Assembly (NCBI RefSeq): GCF_007655005.1 | Contig: NZ_SZVW01000008.1 | Location: forward strand, 1-64,000 | DNA: 64,000 nt | Direction of reading: 5' to 3' | From: Streptomyces tibetensis | Lineage (GTDB): Bacteria > Actinomycetota > Actinomycetes > Streptomycetales > Streptomycetaceae | Shown here: positions 25,633 through 34,432 of the stretch, in pieces | Layout of the letters: each line of letters opens with the position of its first letter | Position numbering within the stretch: the stretch's first letter is position 1 | Notes under the pieces: model-generated | Databases searched by the model: none | The model's input: the letters and a program-made list of their open reading frames with translations, nothing else | What the model was told of the DNA's origin: nothing | Made by a program: the position numbers and the translations under genes

Positions 25633-28176
25633 TCAGCCCACCGACCCGGCCCCCTCCAGCCCTCGGCGCTGTGTCGGCGTCACCGCACCGGCGGCGGTCT
25701 CCCGCTGTTCGTCCGGACGCAGGCACTCGATCAGGTAGTCGCCCGTGTCGGGGTCTCGGGTCACCCCGTGGGTCTCGCTGCCGAAGCCGGGGAAGTGGCG
25801 GTCGAAGGACTCCAGGGCGCCGAGGTAGCGCAGGAGGGGACCGTCGGCCTCGCCGGTGCTCTCGCCCGGCATGAGGACCGGGATGCCGGGCGGTGTCACC
25901 GTGACCATCGCCGCGGCGACCCGCCCTGGTGCGTCCGTCAGGCGGATCCGTTCCGTGCCGCCGCGGATCAGGCGCTCGTAGCACAGTTGGGGCGGGGCGA
26001 CCGGCTCGGGCAGGTGCTGGAAGGCGGTGTCGAGCAGTTCGACCAGGCGGGCCGCGCGCAGATGGTCGTGCATCTCCTGGCACAGGTCGCGCAAGGTCAG
26101 CCCGCTGTAGCGCCGAGGGTGCTCCGCCACCAGCGCGGGGAGCACACGCTCGAGCGGGGCGTCACCGTCGTAGAGGTCCTTGAAGTCCATGAGGGCGTCC
26201 AGGAGGGTGCCCCACTTGCCCTTGGTGATGCCCATGGAGAACAGCACCAACGTGGTGTAGCTGTCGGTCTTCTCGACGACGATGCCGCGGGTCGTCAGAT
26301 ACGCGGTCAGCACCCGGGCCGGGATGCCCCGCTCGGACATCTCCCCGCTCGCGTCGAGCCCCGGGCAGGTCAGGGTGACCTTGATCGGGTCGAGCATGCA
26401 GTAGCCGTCGGTCAGACCGGGGAAACCGTGCCAGTCCGCGTCGGGCGCGAGGTGCCAGCAGGACGGCTCGGTGCGCAGCAGGTCGGCCGGTGCCTCGTCG
26501 AAGGGCAGCCGTTTCCCGCTCGTTGGGTCCGTCACCTCGTCCGGCTGCCACACGCCGAAGAACCACGGCGGCCGGTCACCCGCCGCCTCGATCCGCCGTC
26601 CGATCCGCACCACCTCCTGGCGGAACCGGATCGCCTCGGTCACCGCCTCGTCGACCAGCCACTGTCCCTGCGGGCCGTCCATCATGGCCGTCGCCACGTC
26701 CAGCGAGGCGATCATCGGGTACAGCGGTGACGTGGTCCCGTGCATCATCAGCGCCTCGTTGAACCGGTCGTGCTCGACCGGTGCCCGCGGTGCCGGCCTG
26801 ATGTGCACCATGGCCGCCTGCGACAGGGCCGCCAGCAGTTTGTGGGTGGACTGGGTCGCGAAGACCGTCGGCCGGTCGGGGCCGGGGAAGGCCTCCTCGT
26901 CCACCGACATGCCGTAGCGCCCGGCGTAGAGGGGATGGAAGCGGGCGTAGGCGAACCAGGCCTCGTCGAAGTGCAGCCGGGGCGTGGCCGTGGCGAACGC
27001 CCGGGCCGCGGCCACCGCGTCGTAACACAGCCCGTCGTACGTGGAGTTGGTGAACACCGCGTACTGGGCGCGCGAGGAGACGGCATCCGGCGTCAGCGGG
27101 TTCGCGGCGATCCGCGCGGCCACCGAGTCCGCCGCGATCTCGGCGGGCGGCAGAGGGCCGGCTAGGCCGTAGCCGTTGCGGGTGGGGACCAGGTACACCG
27201 GGCGCGCGCCGGACACGACCAGGCCGTGCAGGACGGACTTGTGGCAGTTGCGGTCGACCAGGGCGATCTCGTCGCGGGTCACGCTGAAGTGTCCGACCAG
27301 GCGGTTGCAGGTGGAGTCGCCGTGCAGGACGAAGAAGGTGTGCGCGGAGCCGAAGACCCGCGCGGCGTTGCGCTCCGCCTCGCCGATCGGCCCGGTGTGC
27401 TCGAACAGCGAGCCGAGCTCCTCCACGGAGATCGACAGGTCGCTGCGCAGCAGCCGCTCCCCGAAGTAGGCGTGGAAGGCCCGGCCCACGGGTGACTTGA
27501 GGAAGGCGACACCGCCGGAGTGCGCGGGAGTGTGCCACGAGTACTCGTGCGCGTCGTCGAAGCGCCGCAGCGCCTTGAAGAACGGCGGGAGCAGCGCGTC
27601 CTGGTAGGCGCGTGCGGCGCTGGTGATCCGCCCGGCGATGAACGCCGGCGTGTCCTCCAGCGGCCACACGTAGCCCACCACCGACTGGGACACCCACAGC
27701 GGCAGCTCGCGCAGCCCCTCGTCCGCCATGACCAGGAACACCGGCAGGTTCTGGAACCGGCGCCCGATCCGGCGCAGCACCGTCGCACCGCCCGGCCCGC
27801 CTCCGGCTCCCGCTTCGCCCTCGCCCCCGGCAAGGGCTCCGCCCCGGCCGCCGGCTCCCGCTTCGCCCCGGCCACCGGCTCCCGCTCCGCCCCGGCCACC
27901 AACTCCCGCTTCGCCCAGGCCACCGGCCCGGGCGAGGGCTCCGCCCCGGCCCCCGGCTCCGCCCCCCGCTCCGGACGGAAGGTCCCAGGCGACCACCGCG
28001 GCGGCCAGCCCGGCCTCGGTCCGCAGCACCGCCTCGGCGTCGGCGACGCCCACCACCCACCGCACCTGCAAACCGCGCGCCCGGATTCCCTCGGCGATGC
28101 ACGTCAACTGCTCCGCGCCGACACCCCCGTCGTCCGGATGCTCCGCCACCGCCACCAGTACCGTGCCGTCGGCCAT
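25633..28176 (-). CDS. Orn/Lys/Arg-type PLP decarboxylase with Gly-rich insertion
   Basis: This 847-residue fold-type I decarboxylase has an N-terminal receiver-like wing domain (about 1-180), a PLP domain with Schiff-base Lys446 (TQSTHKLLAALSQ) and conserved HGDSTCNRL and HFDEAWFAYARFHP, and a C-terminal domain (PPGIPVLMPGE). The family removes CO2 from lysine, arginine or ornithine, often for acid stress or polyamines. Specificity cannot be read here. The ATG at 28176 follows GGAGGGGGG. Residues 82-129 are six 8-residue Gly/Ala repeats inside the wing domain, which other members lack. Confidence 0.87.
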   Translation of the reverse strand: MADGTVLVAVAEHPDDGGVGAEQLTCIAEGIRARGLQVRWVVGVADAEAVLRTEAGLAAAVVAWDLPSGAGGGAGGRGGALARAGGLGEAGVGGRGGAGAGGRGEAGAGGRGGALAGGEGEAGAGGGPGGATVLRRIGRRFQNLPVFLVMADEGLRELPLWVSQSVVGYVWPLEDTPAFIAGRITSAARAYQDALLPPFFKALRRFDDAHEYSWHTPAHSGGVAFLKSPVGRAFHAYFGERLLRSDLSISVEELGSLFEHTGPIGEAERNAARVFGSAHTFFVLHGDSTCNRLVGHFSVTRDEIALVDRNCHKSVLHGLVVSGARPVYLVPTRNGYGLAGPLPPAEIAADSVAARIAANPLTPDAVSSRAQYAVFTNSTYDGLCYDAVAAARAFATATPRLHFDEAWFAYARFHPLYAGRYGMSVDEEAFPGPDRPTVFATQSTHKLLAALSQAAMVHIRPAPRAPVEHDRFNEALMMHGTTSPLYPMIASLDVATAMMDGPQGQWLVDEAVTEAIRFRQEVVRIGRRIEAAGDRPPWFFGVWQPDEVTDPTSGKRLPFDEAPADLLRTEPSCWHLAPDADWHGFPGLTDGYCMLDPIKVTLTCPGLDASGEMSERGIPARVLTAYLTTRGIVVEKTDSYTTLVLFSMGITKGKWGTLLDALMDFKDLYDGDAPLERVLPALVAEHPRRYSGLTLRDLCQEMHDHLRAARLVELLDTAFQHLPEPVAPPQLCYERLIRGGTERIRLTDAPGRVAAAMVTVTPPGIPVLMPGESTGEADGPLLRYLGALESFDRHFPGFGSETHGVTRDPDTGDYLIECLRPDEQRETAAGAVTPTQRRGLEGAGSVG
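27790..27933 (-). repeat. 8-residue Gly-rich in-frame repeat (24-bp DNA unit)
   Basis: Six units with consensus AGAGGRGE occupy residues 82-129 of the decarboxylase. At DNA level the 24-bp unit is clearest at 27851-27874, 27875-27898 and 27899-27922. The copies differ at few bases, so the expansion looks recent. Its length is a multiple of three and keeps the frame open. Confidence 0.85.
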
Positions 28177-28405
28177 GCCGTCCCCCCTCCACGGTGGCCC
28201 GCGCCACCCCCTCCAGTGTTCGCGGGCCCCGCACGCATGATCGGCCGCCGCCGGGTCAAACCACCCCATCAGTTGAACGCCCGGACCGCGCGTTGACGCT
28301 CTGTCCGACGCCCGGACCGCTCATCGGCGTCGGCGTGGCCGCGGCTCACCGGCGGTGCCGCACGGTCCGCCGCAGATGTTCCCCGGTGCACGAGCCCTCG
28401 GCCTC

Positions 28406-30031
28406 CTAGGAGGGAGCACCGACAGCCTCCGGCGTGATTTCCCTCAATTCTCCTTCCTCCATCAGCAGCCAGCGCGTGATGCCGATCGACTCCAGGAACG
28501 GCAGATCGTGGCTGGCCACGACCAGCGCTCCCTCGTAGGACTCCAGGGCCGTGGTGAGCTGCCGGACGCTCGCCATGTCCAGGTTGTTGGTCGGCTCGTC
28601 CAGCAGGAGCAGCTGCGGTGCCGGCTCGGCCAGCATCAGCGCGGCCAGCGCGGCCCGGAAGCGTTCGCCGCCGGACAGCGTCGCCGCCTTCTGGTCGGCG
28701 CGGGCGCCCCGGAACAGGAAGCGCGCCAGCCGCGCCCGGATCCGGTTGTTGGTGGCGTCCGGCGCGAACCGGGCCACGTTCTCGGCGACCGACAGCTCCC
28801 CGTCGAGGACGTCGAGCCGCTGCGGCAGGAACCGCAGCGGGACGTGCGCCCGCACCTCACCCGCCTCCGGGGCCAGCTCGCCGGTGATCGTGCGCAGCAG
28901 CGTCGTCTTGCCCGCGCCGTTGCGTCCGATCAACGCGACCCGCTCGGGCCCGCGCAGGTCGAAGCCGCCCTTCACCCGGGCGCCGTACCGGAGCCCGAGA
29001 TCCCGGAGGGTGAGGACGGTCCGCCCCGGCGGCACCGCCGTGTACGGCAGGTCGACACGGATCTCGTCGTCGTCCCGTACGGCCTCCACCGCCTCGTCGA
29101 GCCGCCCCCTGGCCTCGGCGAGCTTCTCCTCGTGCATGATGCGGTGCTTGCCCGCGGACTCCTGCGCCGCGCGCTTGCGCGCCCCCATGACGATCTTCGG
29201 CTCGCGCTTCTGGTCCCACATCTTCTGCCCGTACCGCTTGCGGCGGGCCAGTTTGACCTGGGCGTCGGCCAGTTCGCGCTTCTGCTTGCGGAAGTCGGAC
29301 TCGGCGACGCGCACCATGCGCTCCGCCGCCTCCTGCTCGATCTCCAGTGCCTCCTCGTAGGCCGAGTAGTTGCCGCCGTACCAAGCGATCTCGCCGGAAC
29401 GCAGATCGGCGATCTGGTCGACGAGGTCCAGCAGTTCGCGGTCGTGGCTGACGACGACCATCACGCCCGGCCAGGACTGGACGGCCGCGTACAGCCGCCG
29501 ACGGGCGTACAGGTCGAGGTTGTTGGTCGGCTCGTCCAGCAGCAGCACGTCGGGCCGGCGCAGCAGCAGCGCGGCCAGACGCAGCAGGACGGACTCGCCG
29601 CCGGACACCTCGCCGATGGTGCGGTCCAGTTCGACGTGGCCCAGGCCGAGTTCGCCGAGCGTGGCGAGGGCGCGCTCCTCGACGTCCCAGTCGTCGCCGA
29701 CGGTCTCGAAATGCGCCTCGCAGACGTCGCCCGACTCGATGGCGTGCAGGGCGGCGCGCTGAGCGGCGATGCCGAGGGCCTCGTCGACACGCAGGGCGGT
29801 GCCGAGCGTGACGTTCTGCGGGAGGTAACCGACCTCACCGGCCACGCGGACGGTGCCGTCTGCCGGTGCGAGTTCACCGGCGATCAGCTTCAACAGGGTT
29901 GACTTTCCGGACCCGTTGACGCCGACCAGGCCGGTCCGACCGGGGCCGAACGCGACGTCCAGGCCCTCGAAGACGGCACTGCCGTCGGGCCAGGTGAACG
30001 CAAGGGACGTAAGGGTGATGGAAGTGGACAT
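28406..30031 (-). CDS. ABC-F family ribosome-associated ATPase
   Basis: This 541-residue protein has two ABC domains and no membrane segment. Walker A motifs are GVNGSGKS and GRNGAGKT, signatures EVSGGES and LSGGERF, and Walker B LLLDEPTNNLD occurs twice. The charged linker between domains (about residues 240-310) has the P-site-tRNA-interacting length typical of ABC-F. Members protect ribosomes from antibiotics or rescue stalled elongation. GTGAGG precedes the ATG at 30031. A possible leader peptide lies upstream. Whether it confers resistance is unknown. Confidence 0.88.
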   Translation of the reverse strand: MSTSITLTSLAFTWPDGSAVFEGLDVAFGPGRTGLVGVNGSGKSTLLKLIAGELAPADGTVRVAGEVGYLPQNVTLGTALRVDEALGIAAQRAALHAIESGDVCEAHFETVGDDWDVEERALATLGELGLGHVELDRTIGEVSGGESVLLRLAALLLRRPDVLLLDEPTNNLDLYARRRLYAAVQSWPGVMVVVSHDRELLDLVDQIADLRSGEIAWYGGNYSAYEEALEIEQEAAERMVRVAESDFRKQKRELADAQVKLARRKRYGQKMWDQKREPKIVMGARKRAAQESAGKHRIMHEEKLAEARGRLDEAVEAVRDDDEIRVDLPYTAVPPGRTVLTLRDLGLRYGARVKGGFDLRGPERVALIGRNGAGKTTLLRTITGELAPEAGEVRAHVPLRFLPQRLDVLDGELSVAENVARFAPDATNNRIRARLARFLFRGARADQKAATLSGGERFRAALAALMLAEPAPQLLLLDEPTNNLDMASVRQLTTALESYEGALVVASHDLPFLESIGITRWLLMEEGELREITPEAVGAPS

Positions 30032-30340
30032 GGGGCCTCACTCGCGGTTGCTCGAAGCGGTCAGGGGCAAACGCGTGTCGAGACACCTGCGACCAGGGGA
30101 GGAGGTTCCATGGGCACGTCACGGACATGAAAAATGCCCTGCACCAGGAGGACGGCTCGAACGCCGAGGTCGCACGCAGCGCACACCACAGAGGGATGTG
30201 ACACGGTGTCTCAGGACCTCAGACGAGCAACGTCCTTCTCCAATCGGCGGCAACAGGACGCTGTACACGCTACGAAGGCCCTGCAGGCCTGTCAACGCAT
30301 TAACGCGCAACCCGATCTTCCCGCTCCGAGGAGGCCTCCC
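30032..30340. other. 309-nt divergent region between the ABC-F and GPP34 genes
   Basis: This region must hold both divergent promoters. On the minus strand it contains a possible 16-codon leader and a CCTCCTCCCC tract complementary to Shine-Dalgarno sequences. A small CCTG-GTG-CAGG hairpin followed by a T5 run lies just upstream of the leader. On the plus strand only the GAGGAGG before the GTG at 30341 is clear. I see no other gene. Confidence 0.45.
30061..30111 (-). CDS. possible leader peptide of the ABC-F gene
   Basis: A 16-codon frame (MEPPPLVAGVSTRVCP) starts at ATG 30111 and stops 29 nt before the ABC-F start. Antibiotic-induced ABC-F genes are often controlled by ribosome stalling on short upstream frames, and the PPP run is a natural stalling sequence. 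No good ribosome binding site precedes it, so it may be chance. Confidence 0.25.
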   Translation of the reverse strand: MEPPPLVAGVSTRVCP

Positions 30341-30985
30341 GTGCCGCACGGCCCGCTCTCGCTGCCGGCCCGGCTCTGCCTGCTGGCCTGGGACGCCGCA
30401 CGCCCCGCGGCCGGCCGCGCCGCCCTGCGGCCCGGCCTGGTGCGGGCCGGTGCCCTCGTCGAGCTGGCCCAGCGCGGGCTGCTGATCGACGTGGACGGTA
30501 TCGCCACGCCGGTGGACCTGGACGCGAGGGCGGGTGACCCGGTCCTCGACGGGCTCCTGGATCTCGTCCGCGAGTCGTGCCCGCACCCCTGGCGGACATG
30601 GGTGACGCTGCGGGCACGGGTGACCTTCGATGCCGTTCGGGAGCAGCTGGTGGCCGAGGGGTACCTGCGGGCGGAGAAGCACCGGGTGCTCGGGGTGTTC
30701 CCGTCCGTGGAGTACGCGCTGGAGCGCAGGGCCGCCGTGGAAGTGCTGCGGGAGGAGACCCGGCAGGTCCTGCGCGGGCCGCTGCCGGTCGCCGGGATCT
30801 CCGAGCGGGACGCCGCGCTCGCCGTCCTCGCCCCCGCGGCCGGCCTCTTCGGCGACAGCGCTCCCGGCCGGCGCGCCGAGGAGCTGGCCGAACGGGCCGC
30901 CGCGGCGACGCCCGGGCTGCGCGGGATCCTGCGCGAGCTGAGCACGGCGGTGACGGCCGGGGCAGCGGTGGCGACCTCGCCCTGA
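30341..30985 (+). CDS. GPP34 (GOLPH3-like) family protein
   Basis: This 214-residue protein has the GPP34 layout: LPARLCLLAWDA at the start, LVRAGALVELAQRGLLIDVDG, VREQLVAEGYLRAEKHRVLGVFPSVEYAL, and a final helical bundle. Eukaryotic members bind phosphatidylinositol-4-phosphate. Streptomyces carries many copies whose role is undefined, perhaps in membrane organisation. The GTG at 30341 follows GAGGAGG. It is divergent from the ABC-F gene. Confidence 0.85.
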   Translation: MPHGPLSLPARLCLLAWDAARPAAGRAALRPGLVRAGALVELAQRGLLIDVDGIATPVDLDARAGDPVLDGLLDLVRESCPHPWRTWVTLRARVTFDAVREQLVAEGYLRAEKHRVLGVFPSVEYALERRAAVEVLREETRQVLRGPLPVAGISERDAALAVLAPAAGLFGDSAPGRRAEELAERAAAATPGLRGILRELSTAVTAGAAVATSP

Positions 30986-31071
30986 CATCCGGCAGGGCCG
31001 ATCAGGCGGACCGACCACCCTGTCGGATTCCTGCCAGACCCGCACCCCGTCCCGCTGGTTCAGTTGCCCGC

Positions 31072-31902
31072 ATGACGAACCAGAGCGACCGTGCCTTCGC
31101 CTTCCGTGACCTCCACCTCCCCGGGACCCCGCTGGTCCTGCCCAACACCTGGGACGCCGTGAGCGCGCGGCTCGTCGAGGACGCCGGTGCCGCCGCCGTG
31201 GCGACGACCAGCGCAGGGCTCGTCTGGGCGCTGGGCGCGCCGGACGGTGAGCGGGTGGACCGCGAGGCGGCGGTCGCCGCCGTCGCCAGGATCGCCGGTG
31301 CCGTGACCGTCCCCGTGACCGCGGACATCGAGAGCGGCTACGCCGAGGACGCCGAGGGCGTCGCCGGCACGGTCCGGGCGGTCATCGCCGCGGGAGCGGT
31401 GGGCGTCAACATCGAGGACGCGCTGCACGGAGCCGGAAGCGGCGGCCGGCTGCGGGACGTCGCCGAGCAGGCGGAGCGGATCGCCGCCGCCCGTGAGGCG
31501 GCCGACGCGGCGGGTGTGCCGCTGTTCGTCAACGCCCGGACCGACACCTTCCTGAGCGGCGCCGGGGGAGTGGACCTCACCCTGGAGCGGGCCGCCGCCT
31601 TCCGCGCCGCGGGTGCCGACGGGATCTTCGTTCCCGGGGCCGTCGACCCGGGAACGGTGAAGGAACTCGTGAACGGCGTCGACGGACCGCTGAACGTCAT
31701 GGCCGGCCCCGGCGCACCCCCGGTCGCCGAACTGGCCGCCCTGGGCGTCGCCCGCATCAGCGTCGGCTCGGGAATCGCCCAGGCCGCCCACGCCCTGGTC
31801 CGCCGGGCCGCCCGGGAGCTGCTGGACCGGGGGACCTACGGGTCGCTGACCGACGCGCTCGCCTACGGTGAGGTCAACGCCCTTCTCGGACAGCCGCGTT
31901 AG
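31072..31902 (+). CDS. isocitrate lyase / PEP mutase family protein
   Basis: This 276-residue TIM-barrel protein shows NTWDAVSARLVEDAG, the metal motif TADIESGYAED and VGVNIEDALHG. It lacks the KKCGH catalytic loop of isocitrate and methylisocitrate lyases, so it is not one of those. It probably belongs to the large uncharacterised branch near oxaloacetate hydrolase and phosphonopyruvate enzymes. No ribosome binding site is obvious before the ATG, so leaderless translation is possible. It ends one base from the convergent ssgD stop. Confidence 0.84.
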   Translation: MTNQSDRAFAFRDLHLPGTPLVLPNTWDAVSARLVEDAGAAAVATTSAGLVWALGAPDGERVDREAAVAAVARIAGAVTVPVTADIESGYAEDAEGVAGTVRAVIAAGAVGVNIEDALHGAGSGGRLRDVAEQAERIAAAREAADAAGVPLFVNARTDTFLSGAGGVDLTLERAAAFRAAGADGIFVPGAVDPGTVKELVNGVDGPLNVMAGPGAPPVAELAALGVARISVGSGIAQAAHALVRRAARELLDRGTYGSLTDALAYGEVNALLGQPR

Positions 31903-31903
31903 C

Positions 31904-32320
31904 TCAGCACGCGTCCCGCATCAGCTCCGCGAGACCGTGGTCCAGATCCAGCTGGAGGTGCTCCAGACCCACCGGCACGAGTTCGCTCGTGGCCTCGAGG
32001 AACCGGCGGATCTCGCTGGAGCGGACATGGACCACGGCCGTGCCCTCGGGGGCGTGGAACTCCAGCACCGTGCGGTCGTAGCCGTAGGGGCGTACGCGCA
32101 CGTCGCCGTGCCCCTCGGCGCTCCTCTGGCCCGCGGCGAGCAGCTCGCGGGAGAAGGTCCAGCAGACCTCGACGCCCTCCAGCGTGGCCGGGGCGGGGAA
32201 GGTCATGCGGACCGCGAAAGGATCACGCCGGTCGTAGTGCAGCGTCGCGGGAATGCTCGGCATACGCGGCGCGGCGGCGACGAGGCGGGCCTCCACGGGC
32301 TGCTCGATGACGATGGACAA
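31904..32320 (-). CDS. ssgD: SsgA-like sporulation regulator, SsgD type
   Basis: This 138-residue SALP has the family core: IPATLHYDRRDPFAVRMTFPA, VCWTFSRELLAAGQRS, GHGDVRVRPYGYDRTVLEF and the terminal LEHLQLDLDHGLAELM. SALPs are found only in sporulating actinomycetes and guide peptidoglycan enzymes in septation and spore-wall assembly. The start is TTG at 32320, with AAGGGAG at a good distance; no ATG or GTG fits. The symbol comes from remembered position (ssgD is SCO6722, in the same neighbourhood), not from alignment. Confidence 0.85.
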   Translation of the reverse strand: MSIVIEQPVEARLVAAAPRMPSIPATLHYDRRDPFAVRMTFPAPATLEGVEVCWTFSRELLAAGQRSAEGHGDVRVRPYGYDRTVLEFHAPEGTAVVHVRSSEIRRFLEATSELVPVGLEHLQLDLDHGLAELMRDAC

Positions 32321-32568
32321 CGCCTTGCTCCCTTGTGACGGCTGGACGGACACTTCCGGGCGGATGAGGCCGGGCACTGGAAGAGACGACGGAATCAGCC
32401 AATCCGTGCACACGAAATGCGAGTGACCTCTGTCACCGCGTTCATGCGCCAGAGTGACGTGACTCTCCTTGTGTGCCTCCCAAGGCACTTGTGCCGCCCG
32501 CCGCACCTCCCGTGCCACCCACGAGGCCGTCTGGACGGCACCCGGGCGGTGGGCTAGCTTCCCCCGCC

Positions 32569-33672
32569 ATGAGGCGCATGGGGAGCACGCGACGGACGGG
32601 ACGAACACGGGGCAGGGCGACCGCGATGGCGGCCTGCGCGGCGGCACTGGCGGCCCTGACCGCCGTACCGGCGCAGGCGCACGGGCCTGAGCACCGGCCG
32701 GCGCACTGGGAACTCAAGGACACCGGCACCCCGCAGGCACGCTTCCGGGGCCTCGCCGCCGTCAGCCGGAACACCGCCTGGGTCGCCGGCACCGGCGGCA
32801 CCGTGCTGCGCACCACCGACGGCGGGGAGAGCTGGCGGAACGTGTCGCCCCCCGGCGCGGGGGAGTTGCAGTTCCGGGACGTCGAGGCGTTCGACGCCCG
32901 CCGGGCCGTGGTGCTGGCCATTGGCGAGGGCGAGGCGTCCGGGGTCTACCGCACCGACGACGGCGGAGCGACCTGGACGGAGTCCTTCCGCAACCCCGAC
33001 CCGAAGGCGTTCTACGACTGCCTCGCCTTCTTCGACCGCCGCCACGGTCTCGCGATGAGCGACCCGGTGGACGGGAAGTTCCGCATCCTGTCGACCGGCG
33101 ACGGCGGCCGCACCTGGACGGTGCTGCCGGACCGGGGGATGCCGGCCGCGCAGGAGGGCGAGGCCGGATTCGCGGCGAGCGGCCAGTGCCTGGTGACGTC
33201 CGGGACGAAGGACGTCTGGCTGGCCACCGGCGGGGCCGCACGCGCCCGGGTCCTGCACTCCTCCGACCGCGGACGCACCTGGACGGCCGCCGACTCGTCC
33301 CTCCCGGCGGGCGACCCCGCCCGGGGCGTCTTCGCGCTCGCCTTCCGCGATCGCACCCACGGTCTCGCCGTCGGCGGCGACTTCCGCCCCGACCAGCCCT
33401 CACCGCAGGCCGCCGCCCGCACCTCCAGCAGCGGCCGCACCTGGCGCCCGGCCGCCGCACCCCCGCCCGCCTACCGCTCCGGCGTCGCCTGGCTCCCGCA
33501 CAGCCGCACCGCCGCCCTCGCCGTCGGCCCCACCGGCACCGACCTCACCACGGACGCCGGCCGGACCTGGCGGACCGTCGACCCGGGCTCCTACGACACC
33601 GTCGACTGCACCCCGGACCACGGGTGCTGGGCCGCCGGTGAGAAGGGCCGGGTTGCCCGCCTGGAGCACTGA
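32569..33672 (+). CDS. secreted BNR/YCF48-like beta-propeller protein
   Basis: This 367-residue protein has a long signal peptide (arginine-rich start, hydrophobic core, cut after AQA near residue 37). BNR/sialidase-like Asp-box repeats follow (TTDGGESWRN, TDDGGATWTE, STGDGGRTWTV, SSDRGRTWTA, TSSSGRTWRP, TTDAGRTWRT), which make a beta-propeller of the photosystem-II-assembly-factor type. Sialidase catalytic residues are not apparent. It is likely an extracellular binding or scaffolding protein. Its promoter lies in the 248-nt region shared with ssgD, where I saw no clear motif. Confidence 0.8.
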   Translation: MRRMGSTRRTGRTRGRATAMAACAAALAALTAVPAQAHGPEHRPAHWELKDTGTPQARFRGLAAVSRNTAWVAGTGGTVLRTTDGGESWRNVSPPGAGELQFRDVEAFDARRAVVLAIGEGEASGVYRTDDGGATWTESFRNPDPKAFYDCLAFFDRRHGLAMSDPVDGKFRILSTGDGGRTWTVLPDRGMPAAQEGEAGFAASGQCLVTSGTKDVWLATGGAARARVLHSSDRGRTWTAADSSLPAGDPARGVFALAFRDRTHGLAVGGDFRPDQPSPQAAARTSSSGRTWRPAAAPPPAYRSGVAWLPHSRTAALAVGPTGTDLTTDAGRTWRTVDPGSYDTVDCTPDHGCWAAGEKGRVARLEH

Positions 33673-33742
33673 GCATGCGGGGTGCCCTGATCGTTGGCAG
33701 TGTGGGTACTCGTTCACTGATCGGGAAAGGAAGTGAGCGGAC

Positions 33743-34066
33743 ATGCCACGCGGTTCGAGCCCCAAGCGGGAGCGCCAGTACGAGCACATCAAGGAAAGTG
33801 CGAAGGACCGGGGCGAGAGCACCGGACGCGCCGAGGAGATCGCCGCGCGGACGGTGAACAAGGAACGCGCCCGCTCCGGCGAGTCGAAGACGGCCAGCCG
33901 CACCTCCACCCAGGACATGTCCTCCGGCAAGCGGGGCGGTCAGCGGTCGGGGCAGGGCTCCCAGGGGCCCACGTACGACCAGCTGTACCAGGAGGCCAAG
34001 CGCAAGGGCGTCGAGGGCCGTTCCAGCATGAACAAGAGCCAGTTGCAGCGCGCGCTGGGCAAGTGA
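33743..34066 (+). CDS. small basic 'plasmid stabilization'-type protein
   Basis: This 107-residue hydrophilic protein is rich in Lys, Arg, Ser and Glu. It opens with MPRGSSPKRERQYEHIKES and ends with a SAP/Rho-N-like helix-loop-helix (YDQLYQEAKRKGVEGRSSMNKSQLQRALGK). Such proteins are common in Streptomyces and carry the name plasmid stabilization protein without direct evidence. The C-terminal motif suggests nucleic-acid binding. GGAAAGGAAG lies upstream of the ATG. Confidence 0.8.
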   Translation: MPRGSSPKRERQYEHIKESAKDRGESTGRAEEIAARTVNKERARSGESKTASRTSTQDMSSGKRGGQRSGQGSQGPTYDQLYQEAKRKGVEGRSSMNKSQLQRALGK

Positions 34067-34076
34067 GGCGGATGCC

Positions 34077-34370
34077 TCAGAGGGTCTCCCGGTAGGCCTC
34101 CAGCGCGGGCGCAGTCTTCGTCGCCGTGAACTCGGTGACGCGGTACGCGCACACGCCCGCGGTGACGAACGGGTCCTCCGCGGTGATCTCCTCGATCCGC
34201 GCGCGATCCCCCGCGACGGCGATGATCACCCCGCCGTCGCGGGGGTTCTTGCGCCCTGACGCGAGGAACACCCCCTGCCGGTACTGCTCGTCGAGCCACA
34301 ACACATGCTCCTTCAGCACGGCGTCGACGGCTTCCAGCGGGGCGGTGTACGTCAGTTCCAGCACGAACAT
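34077..34370 (-). CDS. YciI-family protein
   Basis: This 97-residue single domain has the YCII ferredoxin-like fold pattern: FVLELTYTAPLEAVDAVLKEHVLWLDEQY, GVFLASGRKNPRDGGVIIAVAGD and DPFVTAGVCAYRVTEF. The conserved His (EHVLWL) and Asp (EDPF) expected in this family are present. The function is unknown; relatives resemble muconolactone isomerase and EthD folds. It converges with the small basic protein gene and is divergent from endonuclease V. Confidence 0.82.
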   Translation of the reverse strand: MFVLELTYTAPLEAVDAVLKEHVLWLDEQYRQGVFLASGRKNPRDGGVIIAVAGDRARIEEITAEDPFVTAGVCAYRVTEFTATKTAPALEAYRETL

Positions 34371-34432
34371 GATCGTGACCCTACCCCCGGGCACCCGTCC
34401 GGCCGCCGGGCAGCCCGTAGGCTCAGGCCATC

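Noticed and set aside
29874..30128. 84-codon minus-strand frame covering the ABC-F start
   Set aside because: It reads through the real start of the ABC-F gene in another frame and has no family features. Only the shorter 16-codon leader is kept, at low confidence.
31072..31902. True isocitrate or methylisocitrate lyase
   Set aside because: The KKCGH catalytic loop is absent, so only the wider PEP mutase-like family is supported.
32569..33672. Secreted sialidase
   Set aside because: Asp-box repeats are present but the catalytic arginine triad and tyrosine pattern are not apparent. Asp boxes also occur in non-enzymatic propellers.
33743..34066. Evidence of plasmid origin from a 'plasmid stabilization' protein
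   Set aside because: This name is attached to a common chromosomal Streptomyces family, and no replication, transfer or integrase genes are nearby.
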